This document shows, piece after piece, positions 1 to 5,330 of a DNA stretch of 5,330 nucleotides. The position numbers and the translations under genes are program-made. The stretch's first letter is position 1, and each line of letters opens with the position of its first letter. Origin of the DNA: CAZFHZ01 sp964519015 (GTDB lineage Bacteria > Blakebacterota > Blakebacteria > Blakebacterales > CAYUVJ01); the NCBI GenBank assembly GCA_964519015.1, contig CAZFHZ010000173.1, forward strand, positions 1-5,330. Direction: 5' to 3'. Under the pieces are notes generated by a model. That model made no database searches. It was given only the letters and a program-made list of their open reading frames with translations, and had not been told where the DNA came from.

Positions 1-1742
1 CGGCGCCAGCTGGCGGCCAGAGAGATCTGCCGCGTGTATTGGCTCGAAGCGCTGATCCGCAGCCGGCCGGTGTCGAAATGCCGCCCCTGCCAGACCTCAT
101 TAGAGGCGGAGAAGCCGACCTGGAACACCGTTGAGCGCGGCAGCAGCAGGCGCAGGTCGAAGGCGTTGTACCGCTCCCACAGCCCGCTCTCGTGGTCGCG
201 CAGATGGATGCTGTGCATCAACGGATCGATGCGCAGCACGAGGGGGGAACCCGGATAGATCATGGGCAGGAAGCCGAACTTGTAGCGGGTCAGCCCGTTG
301 CGGACCAGGTAGCCGGTCCAGGTGTCGAAACCGGTGGAGAGGTCCTGGACCTTGACGTTGACGATCCGGTTCCGGTCGCTGAAACGGTAGTCCAGCGAGA
401 CGGCATGTCCGTCCACACCCAGCGAGTCCGGTTCCTGGGTGGAGGAGTGGAAGCCGTGGAATCCCAAGATGCTGGAGGAGGTCAGGCGGATCTGCCCGTC
501 GGCACCATAGACCCGGTTGAAGCCCCCTTCCACCTCCCGTCCCGTGTAGAAGCCCCCCACGTAGCTGTCGTTGGAGAGCGCCCGCTTGTAGCGCAGGACG
601 GCGGCCCCGGCCCGGTCACCCAGGATGGGGTCGGGCAACGGCTCGTCGGCCGCATAGATGGCGGCGAAGGTGTTGCGAGCGCCCACCTTGCCGGTCAGCT
701 TGACCCCGAACACCGGTTTCTCGATCGTCCGTGTGTATACGACCGAGGTGAGAGGTTCACCGGCCTCACTGCCTGCGAAGTCGAAGTTCTCCCTCCCCTC
801 CAGGAAGAAAGGGCGCTTCTCTTCATAGTAGAGGGCGTAGCGCTGGTTGAAGTCGACCTGCCCGGCGTCCGCCTCGACCTGGCTGAAGTCGGGCTTGTAG
901 GTACCGTCCAGGACCAGGTGGGAGGTCAGGCCGTATTTGCCGGTCAGGCTGAAGGTGCGCTCGTCCCCGAGTGACGAGAGTCTCCCGTCCGCCTGTTCCG
1001 ATGTGGCACCGTAGGTCACCGCCGGCAGCAGCTCGAGCAGCGTGTATCGCCGGATGCCGGCGTAGAGGAGGGGGCGGGTCTGGGTGAGGAAGTTTGGCCC
1101 CTGCCGGGGGTCGAGCGCCGGATAGGTCCCCGCCTGGGTGAGCCGGCTGATGAACCGCTCGAAGATGATACCCATCTCGACCGGGTCATCCCGGGTGTAG
1201 CGGATGCTCTTGAAAGGGATGCGGATCTCGATCGTGAACCCCTGGTCGTCGATCCGTCCGGCGGAATACCAGACGAAGTCGATGCTCATGTCCTCGCCCA
1301 CCGCCGTAAACCGGCTGTCCATCTGGATGCCCAGCGGATTGACGTAAAAACAGTAGAGCGACTGGTGGTCGTTGAAAGTATCCAGGTTGAGACAGATCCA
1401 GTCGTCGGCCCGGATCTGGTCGCGGGCGGTCACCGAAGTCTTGATCAGGTCGGGGCGGCTGTCGGAGCAGCGGAAGGCGAAGAAGAGATTGTCCTGATCG
1501 TAGGCGTACCAGACAACTGTGTTCTCCAGCATGTCCGCTCCGTAGTCGGGAGCGTAGAGCTTGAAGCCGGTCTCGCTGGGGGCCCGGCTCCAGACCGGAT
1601 CATCCAGACGGCCGTCGATGACGGGTGCGGTATCGGTCTTCAGCGGGATGAAGGCCTCCCCCGAATTCTGGGCGGTGGAGGTCGAAGGCAGGACCGGGAG
1701 CAGCAGGGCGGCCAGGGCGAGCGCAGTCTTCCGATGGTGCAT
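1..1742 (-). CDS. Secreted CBM9-like / DUF5916 domain protein (3' end outside window)
   Basis: Reading the minus strand from the ATG at 1742 gives 580 uninterrupted codons to the window edge. Residues 1-24 form a signal peptide (basic MHHRK, a Leu/Ala-rich core, likely cleavage after STA before QNSG), so the protein is exported. Residues about 36-210 resemble a family 9 carbohydrate-binding-like fold, with the typical opening VIDGRLDDPVW (41-51) and YDQDNLFFAFRC (81-92). From about 230 it is DUF5916; the hallmark is PDFSQVEAD (284-292) followed by EEKRPFFLEG (317-326). The rest is rich in alternating aromatic strands, as in an outer-membrane beta-barrel. Family members usually have about 700-850 residues, so roughly 120-270 are probably missing. 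GAGGA lies 4 nt before the ATG. The family has no settled function; members often sit near exported peptidases or TonB-dependent receptors. Family assignment is firm, role unknown. The gene is divergent from the M20 hydrolase gene. Confidence 0.9.
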   Translation of the reverse strand, partial: MHHRKTALALAALLLPVLPSTSTAQNSGEAFIPLKTDTAPVIDGRLDDPVWSRAPSETGFKLYAPDYGADMLENTVVWYAYDQDNLFFAFRCSDSRPDLIKTSVTARDQIRADDWICLNLDTFNDHQSLYCFYVNPLGIQMDSRFTAVGEDMSIDFVWYSAGRIDDQGFTIEIRIPFKSIRYTRDDPVEMGIIFERFISRLTQAGTYPALDPRQGPNFLTQTRPLLYAGIRRYTLLELLPAVTYGATSEQADGRLSSLGDERTFSLTGKYGLTSHLVLDGTYKPDFSQVEADAGQVDFNQRYALYYEEKRPFFLEGRENFDFAGSEAGEPLTSVVYTRTIEKPVFGVKLTGKVGARNTFAAIYAADEPLPDPILGDRAGAAVLRYKRALSNDSYVGGFYTGREVEGGFNRVYGADGQIRLTSSSILGFHGFHSSTQEPDSLGVDGHAVSLDYRFSDRNRIVNVKVQDLSTGFDTWTGYLVRNGLTRYKFGFLPMIYPGSPLVLRIDPLMHSIHLRDHESGLWERYNAFDLRLLLPRSTVFQVGFSASNEVWQGRHFDTGRLRISASSQYTRQISLAASWR

Positions 1743-1830
1743 CACATCCTCGTCGGTGAGGCCCCGCGGGGGCGGTGTCCGGGCTGGCCGGTCGCCGGGC
1801 TTCGGCGGGCCGGTCATTACCCAAGATACG

Positions 1831-1849
1831 ACCCTAGCCGCTCTAGGGT
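1831..1849. repeat. Perfect 7-bp inverted repeat, possible operator
   Basis: ACCCTAG (1831-1837) and CTAGGGT (1843-1849) are exact reverse complements around the 5-nt spacer CCGCT. Arm centres are 12 bp apart, close to one helical turn, which suits a dimeric DNA-binding protein. The arms contain CTAG, a tetranucleotide scarce in many bacterial genomes, and are less GC-rich than the surroundings. The site lies about 90 bp upstream of the DUF5916 start and 142 bp upstream of the M20 start. It could also fold as a leader hairpin in RNA. No T-tract follows on either strand, so a terminator is unlikely. Regulator unknown. Confidence 0.45.
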
Positions 1850-1978
1850 TGCCGGCTGTTGTTGAGGATAGCCGTCCGCTCCCTCCCCGGCCAGTTGAGG
1901 GATGCACGTGCCGACGGGGGGGCGGTATGCTGGACATTGGCTGCCACTTGGGAAGACGCCGCCCTCCATCCCGGCCTG

Positions 1979-1984
1979 AAGGGG
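1979..1984 (+). promoter_or_regulatory. Ribosome binding site of the M20 gene
   Basis: AAGGGG lies 6 nt before the ATG at 1991 and is a good match to the Shine-Dalgarno core. It decides the start: the reading frame is open further upstream to a TTG at 1859, but those 44 codons would bury the signal peptide and lie in the intergenic region. Confidence 0.7.
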
Positions 1985-1990
1985 AACGTC

Positions 1991-3463
1991 ATGACGCCAA
2001 AATCGCCCGATCGCACAGCCTTCCTTCTCTCCACTGTTATCCTCCTTTCCCCGGCCCTGCTGCTACCGGCCGGGACCGCCGCGCAGCAGGTCGACCTCCT
2101 GCGCCGGCAGGCCTGGGAGGTGGTGGACGCACACGCGACCGAACTGGCCGGATTGAGTGATGCCGTCTGGCGCTACGCGGAGACGAGCCTGAAGGAGGTG
2201 CGCTCGGCCGCCGTGCTGGCTGACTACCTGGAGCGCCAGGGCTTCCGGGTGGAGCGGGGGGTGGCCGAGATGCCCACCGCCTTCACAGCCACCTGGGGGA
2301 GCGGCCGGCCGGTCATCGGGATCCTGGCCGAGTTCGACGCGCTGCCCGGGCTCAGCAACGTGGCCGCTCCGCAGCGCCTGCCGATCACCGAGGGGGCGTC
2401 CGGTCACGGCTGCGGGCACAACCTGTTCGGAGTCGGCAGCGTCGGGGCGGCACTGGCCGCCAAGGAGGTCCTGGTCCGCAACGGGCTGACCGGGACCATC
2501 CGCCTGTTCGGCTGTCCAGCCGAGGAGACCGTCATCGGCAAGGTCTACATGGCCAAGGCGGGAGTCTTCGACGGGCTCGATGTCTGTCTCGACTGGCACC
2601 CGGGCACCGAGACCGGGGTGGGTTTCTCCAGTTCCCAGGCCATGAACAACTTCATCGTCGAGTTCTTCGGCAAGACCGCCCACGGGGCGGGGGACCCCTG
2701 GCACGGGCGGAGTGCGCTCGATGCCGTCGAGCTGATGGACTATGCGGTCAACATGCTGCGTGAGCATGTGGTGCCCACCACCCGGATCCACTACGTGATC
2801 ACCGACGGCGGCGGCGCCCCCAACGTGGTCCCCGCCTACGCCAAGGTCTGGTACTACGTGCGGGACAAGGACCGGGCCGGGGTGGAACCAACCTACCAGT
2901 GGGTGCTCAAGGCGGCCGAGGGGGCGGCCATGGCCACCCAGACGACCTTCAAAGTCACCCTGCTCACCGGGGTCCATGCTTACCTGCTCAACCGCCCGCT
3001 CACCGAGCTGCTCGACCGCAACCTGCACGCGGTGGGTCCCCCTATCTGGACCGAGGAGGAGCAAGCCTTCGCCCGGACCATCCAGCGCGAGTTGGGGGTG
3101 GAGGAGAAGGGACTGGCCACCACCATCGAGGAGATGCCGGCCGAGGAGCAGCCGGCCGGAGGGGGTTCCACCGACGTGGCCGAGGTCAGCCGGATCTGCC
3201 CGACGGCTCGGATCACGGTGGTTTCCTCACCGATCGGATCCCCCGGGCACTCCTGGCCGATCGTGGCCTGTGGCGGGATGAGCATCGGGCATACGACGGT
3301 GGTTACGGCGGCCAAGGTGCTGGGAGCGACAGCCGTCGAACTGCTCGTCTCCCCCGAGGTGATCGCTGCCGCCCAGGCCGAGTTCCAGCAGAAGACGAAG
3401 GGAGAGCCCTACCGGAGCCCGATCCCCAAGGAGCAGAAGCCCCCACTGCCGCCGGGCCGTTGA
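1991..3463 (+). CDS. Exported M20 family amidohydrolase, AbgB-like
   Basis: A 490-residue metal-dependent amidohydrolase of peptidase family M20 (subfamily M20D, like p-aminobenzoyl-glutamate hydrolase subunit AbgB and the auxin-conjugate hydrolases). The family cleaves amide bonds between an amino acid and an acyl or aryl group. The expected two-metal site is complete: Cys141 and His143 in HGCGHN, Glu178-Glu179 in CPAEE (catalytic base and ligand), His203 in DWHP, and His420 in GSPGHSWP. The inserted lid/dimerisation domain spans about 212-335 and includes KTAHGAGDPWHGRSALDA with conserved His231. GGSTDVAEVS (391-400) is also typical. Length is close to E. coli AbgB (about 480). Unlike cytoplasmic AbgB, residues 1-31 look like a signal peptide with a hydrophobic core and a cleavage region around GTAAQQ, so it probably acts in the periplasm or outside. 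No AbgA-like partner is adjacent. The C-terminus ends in a Pro-rich tail (PIPKEQKPPLPPGR). The substrate cannot be told from sequence. Confidence 0.92.
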   Translation: MTPKSPDRTAFLLSTVILLSPALLLPAGTAAQQVDLLRRQAWEVVDAHATELAGLSDAVWRYAETSLKEVRSAAVLADYLERQGFRVERGVAEMPTAFTATWGSGRPVIGILAEFDALPGLSNVAAPQRLPITEGASGHGCGHNLFGVGSVGAALAAKEVLVRNGLTGTIRLFGCPAEETVIGKVYMAKAGVFDGLDVCLDWHPGTETGVGFSSSQAMNNFIVEFFGKTAHGAGDPWHGRSALDAVELMDYAVNMLREHVVPTTRIHYVITDGGGAPNVVPAYAKVWYYVRDKDRAGVEPTYQWVLKAAEGAAMATQTTFKVTLLTGVHAYLLNRPLTELLDRNLHAVGPPIWTEEEQAFARTIQRELGVEEKGLATTIEEMPAEEQPAGGGSTDVAEVSRICPTARITVVSSPIGSPGHSWPIVACGGMSIGHTTVVTAAKVLGATAVELLVSPEVIAAAQAEFQQKTKGEPYRSPIPKEQKPPLPPGR

Positions 3464-3466
3464 GGA

Positions 3467-4444
3467 TCACTCCAGGCGGGCACCGACTCCCGCGGCCAGG
3501 GCGCGCTCCACGGTCAGTGAGGCGATGGCGGCATCCTGCGCTCCCACCCCGGTCAAGTCGCACAGGGTGACCTCGTCGTCGGTGGTGCGGCCGGCCTTGA
3601 GCGCCGCCGCCACCTCCCCGAGCGTGCCGGTGACCTCTTCGCGGGTCAGGGTCCCGGCCCGCAGGGCATGCTGAAGCTCCCCCCGGGTGGCCGACTGCTC
3701 CAGATCGTCTACAAAGAAACGGTCCACCCGGCGGAGCACCCACGGGTCCAGTTCCCGCTTGCCCGGGCCGTCACTCCCCACGCTGGTCAGGTGGAGGCCG
3801 GGGTGGAGGGCGTCGGCCGACACCAGGGGGTGCCGGCTGGGGGTGAGCGTGAGGGCGAGGTCGGCCTCCGTAACCGCCTCGTCCGGAGTTCCCACGACCC
3901 GGTAGACGGCGCCCACCCGGTCGGCCATCCCCCGTACGAAGGCCTCAGCGCGCTCCCGGGTCCGGCTCCAGACCAGGACCCGGCGGACGGTCCGGACCCG
4001 TGCCAACGCTTCCAGCTGGAAGTAGGCCTGGGTTCCCGCGCCCACCAGACCGATCGTGTCAGCCTCTCGGCGAGCGATCAGGTCGGCGGCCAGCGCTCCC
4101 GCGCCGGCCGTGCGCAGTTCGGTCAGGTAGCCGTCGTCCTGGAGCAGGGCGACTGGCTGCCCCGTCCAGGCGTCGAAGACCAGCATTACCCCCGAGCCGG
4201 TGGGCAGCCCCCGCTCGGGATTGCGGTAGAATCCGGTAGCGACCTTGAAGGCGAAGAAAGGCTGGCCGGCCACGTAGGCCCCCTTGAGGTGCACCTCCCC
4301 CTGGCGATCGTCCAGCTCGAGCCCGATGGGGGGTGGCTGGTGCACTTCCCCCCGGGCCAGGGCGGAGAAGGCGCCCAGCATGGCCTGGTAGGCCTCGGCC
4401 GGTCCGACCAGGTGGCGGATCTGGGGCAGAGTCAGGTGGAGCAT
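3467..4444 (-). CDS. Ornithine cyclodeaminase / mu-crystallin family enzyme
   Basis: A 325-residue NAD(P)-dependent enzyme of the family that includes ornithine cyclodeaminase, archaeal alanine dehydrogenase, ketimine (delta1-pyrroline-2-carboxylate) reductase and EutC of ectoine use. The N-terminal half is the substrate and dimer domain, with FAFKVATGF (Lys67, matching the active-site lysine of ornithine cyclodeaminase) and TELRTAGAGALAA (Arg111, the carboxylate-binding arginine). The Rossmann domain starts at IGLVGAGTQA (131-140, GxGxxA). SVGSDGPGKREL carries Asp225, the catalytic aspartate position. Ornithine cyclodeaminases often have GGDCPGKTEL here, so the Ser and Gly changes point more to a reductase or dehydrogenase of the family. 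The ATG at 4444 is chosen because family homology begins there; the frame is open upstream only as non-homologous sequence. No strong ribosome site is visible. It follows the RarD-like gene closely, suggesting translational coupling, and converges on the M20 gene. Cytoplasmic. Exact reaction unknown. Confidence 0.9.
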   Translation of the reverse strand: MLHLTLPQIRHLVGPAEAYQAMLGAFSALARGEVHQPPPIGLELDDRQGEVHLKGAYVAGQPFFAFKVATGFYRNPERGLPTGSGVMLVFDAWTGQPVALLQDDGYLTELRTAGAGALAADLIARREADTIGLVGAGTQAYFQLEALARVRTVRRVLVWSRTRERAEAFVRGMADRVGAVYRVVGTPDEAVTEADLALTLTPSRHPLVSADALHPGLHLTSVGSDGPGKRELDPWVLRRVDRFFVDDLEQSATRGELQHALRAGTLTREEVTGTLGEVAAALKAGRTTDDEVTLCDLTGVGAQDAAIASLTVERALAAGVGARLE

Positions 4445-4449
4445 GGGCG

Positions 4450-5330
4450 TCAGCCTACCCCCGGTAATCCTTCGGCGATAGGACGCTCTNNNNNNNNNNC
4501 TGGCAGCGAGAAGAGCAGCAGCCCGGTCCAGATCAGGCCGAAAGCCGCCAGGTGGTCGATCGTGAAAGGCTCCCCGAACACGAAAACGCCGAGCAGAAAC
4601 GTGAAGGTCGGGCTGATGTATTGGAGGAAGCCGGTCAGCGAGAGGGGAATGCGCCGCACTCCGGCCAGGAAGAGCAGGAGGGGGACCGAGGTGACCACCC
4701 CGGCGAAGATCAGGAGGGCGTGGATTCCCACCGGGGCGGTACCGGTGGCGGCGACCCCCCGGGCGGAGAGGAGCCCGACGTAGATCAGGGCGGCCGGGCT
4801 GAGCAGCCCGGTCTCGGCCAGCAGCCCGGTGAGCGCCCCGACCCGGGCGATCTTGCGGAGCAGGCCGTAGGCGCCGAAGGTGAGCGCCAGACCGAGGGCG
4901 AACCAGGGCACCCGGCCGAAGCGGAAGGTCAGCCAACCTACTCCGACCGCGGCCAGGGCGACCGCCGCCCAGTGGCGGGGCTCGAGCCGCTCCCGCAGCA
5001 CGAGCACCCCCAGCAGCACGCTCACCAGCGGATTGATGTAGTAGCCCAGGCTGGCTTCCACCACATGATCGGTGTTGATGGCCGTGATGTAGAGCAGCCA
5101 GTTGGCGCCGATCAGCAGGGCGGTCCCGACTATCAGCAGGCGGCTGCGCAGCGGCCGGAAGGCCATCCGGACCTGGTGCCACTCCCCGCGCATGGTGACG
5201 ATCAGGGCCAGGAAGAGGAAGGACCAGACGATCCGGTGGGTCAGGATCTCGGGGGGCGAGACCGTCTTGAGCAACTTCCAGTAGAGCGGCAGCAGCCCCC
5301 AGGCGATATAGGCGGTCGCCACCTGCAGGA
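4450..5330 (-). CDS. rarD: RarD-like EamA-family transporter (5' end outside window, N run near 3' end)
   Basis: An inner-membrane protein of the drug/metabolite transporter superfamily with about ten hydrophobic segments, closely resembling RarD. Numbering from the GTG codon at 5322, matches to recalled E. coli RarD are EILTHR (25-30), NWLLYI (74-79), EASLGYYINPL (89-99), ERLEPRHW (111-118), YGLLRK (152-157), VPLLLF (203-208) and FLQYISPTFTFLL (222-234). RarD was named for chloramphenicol resistance in Pseudomonas; its natural substrate is unsettled, and metabolite export is the general family role. The GTG at 5322 already lies within the first membrane segment, and the frame stays open to the window edge, so the true start is probably 5-15 codons outside. 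The 3' end is uncertain: after FSLP the frame enters ten Ns, and if the run is exactly 10 nt it closes at TGA 4450-4452. The last twelve codons include TTA and GTA, unusual for this gene. Confidence 0.88.
   Translation of the reverse strand, partial: LQVATAYIAWGLLPLYWKLLKTVSPPEILTHRIVWSFLFLALIVTMRGEWHQVRMAFRPLRSRLLIVGTALLIGANWLLYITAINTDHVVEASLGYYINPLVSVLLGVLVLRERLEPRHWAAVALAAVGVGWLTFRFGRVPWFALGLALTFGAYGLLRKIARVGALTGLLAETGLLSPAALIYVGLLSARGVAATGTAPVGIHALLIFAGVVTSVPLLLFLAGVRRIPLSLTGFLQYISPTFTFLLGVFVFGEPFTIDHLAAFGLIWTGLLLFSLPXXXXERPIAEGLPGVG
4490..4499. other. Assembly gap (10 Ns)
   Basis: Ten consecutive undetermined bases lie inside the last codons of the RarD-like gene. A round 10-N run is a common scaffolding placeholder, so the true distance may differ and the frame across it cannot be trusted. 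Both sides look similarly GC-rich and carry genes in the same direction, which fits a correct join, but does not prove it. Confidence 0.95.

Larger units (their letters stand above)
1743..1990. promoter_or_regulatory. Divergent intergenic region between the DUF5916 and M20 genes
   Basis: These 248 bp separate two outward-reading start codons, so at least one promoter for each gene should lie here. It holds the inverted repeat at 1831-1849, a small GC hairpin (CGCCG 1793-1797 with CGGCG 1803-1807), a twice-occurring GGCCGGTC (1786-1793 and 1808-1815) and two related boxes, GTTGAGGATAGC near 1861 and GTTGAGGGATGC near 1894, 33 bp apart. TATGCT at 1926-1931 could serve as a -10 element for the M20 gene, but I see no -35 match at normal spacing. 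I see no convincing small gene. The regulatory role follows from gene arrangement; specific promoter positions are not resolved. Confidence 0.5.

Noticed and set aside
192..974. A 260-codon plus-strand open frame
   Set aside because: It is antisense to the DUF5916 gene, whose minus-strand translation has clear family motifs. Long opposite-strand frames are expected in GC-rich coding DNA; this one has no recognisable domain.
1793..1807. Small GC hairpin CGCCG / CGGCG as a terminator
   Set aside because: Five-base arms and no T-tract on either strand, and both neighbouring genes point away from it, so no terminator is expected here.
1861..1905. Imperfect direct repeat GTTGAGGATAGC / GTTGAGGGATGC, 33 bp apart
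   Set aside because: Only two copies with an indel-type mismatch; too weak to call a binding-site array, although the three-turn spacing is noted in the intergenic entry.
1859..1990. A 44-codon N-terminal extension of the M20 gene from a TTG
   Set aside because: The ATG at 1991 has a good ribosome site and starts a normal signal peptide; the extension would place the signal inside the protein.
2063..3064. A 333-codon minus-strand open frame
   Set aside because: It is a shadow of the M20 amidohydrolase gene; composition is dominated by Gly, Asp, Val, Pro and His with no known domain.
4457..4467. Short palindrome TACC-CCC-GGTA near the assembly gap
   Set aside because: Four-base arms are expected by chance and no function is suggested by its position.
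3668..4783. A 371-codon plus-strand open frame across the N run
   Set aside because: It lies opposite two recognised genes, passes through undetermined bases and shows no domain.
4445..5182. An upstream in-frame extension of the cyclodeaminase-family gene through the N run, giving a 571-residue fusion
   Set aside because: The extra part is an out-of-frame reading of the RarD-like gene, low in complexity and joined only through Ns.

Overview
The window is GC-rich bacterial DNA, judged by eye at roughly two-thirds G+C with G/C at most third codon positions. It is densely coding and holds four protein genes. Two run off the window edges, and a run of ten Ns (4490-4499) marks an assembly join. 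The gene content is a secreted DUF5916/CBM9-like protein, a signal-peptide-bearing AbgB-like M20 amidohydrolase, an ornithine-cyclodeaminase-family enzyme and a RarD-type EamA transporter. Two proteins with exported N-termini point to a Gram-negative-type envelope. DUF5916 proteins are common in Gemmatimonadota, Acidobacteriota and Bacteroidota. With this base composition a Gemmatimonadota- or Acidobacteriota-like metagenome bin is a reasonable guess, but the window has no taxonomic marker.

Layout: 1-1742 (minus) is a DUF5916 outer-surface-type protein with its 3' end outside the window. 1743-1990 is a divergent intergenic region with an inverted repeat (ACCCTAG-5 nt-CTAGGGT) and probably the promoters of both flanking genes. 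1991-3463 (plus) is the M20 family amidohydrolase, with a good ribosome binding site and a signal peptide. 3467-4444 (minus) is an ornithine cyclodeaminase/mu-crystallin family enzyme that meets the M20 gene tail to tail with only 3 bp between the stop codons. 4450-5330 (minus) is a RarD-like transporter whose 5' end is outside the window and whose 3' end is crossed by the N run.

How they may work together: the DUF5916 and M20 genes are divergently transcribed from one shared region and both encode exported proteins, so co-regulation in handling external peptide or amide compounds is possible but unproven. The RarD-like and cyclodeaminase-family genes lie in one direction, apparently 5 bp apart, and look like a small operon (an amino-acid/ketimine enzyme with a metabolite exporter). 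I found no mobile element, CRISPR array, RNA gene, toxin-antitoxin pair or defence system, and no convincing sign of a new biological system. The findings are modest: tight convergence, an operator-like inverted repeat, an uncertain gene end at the assembly gap, and exported versions of familiar enzymes.
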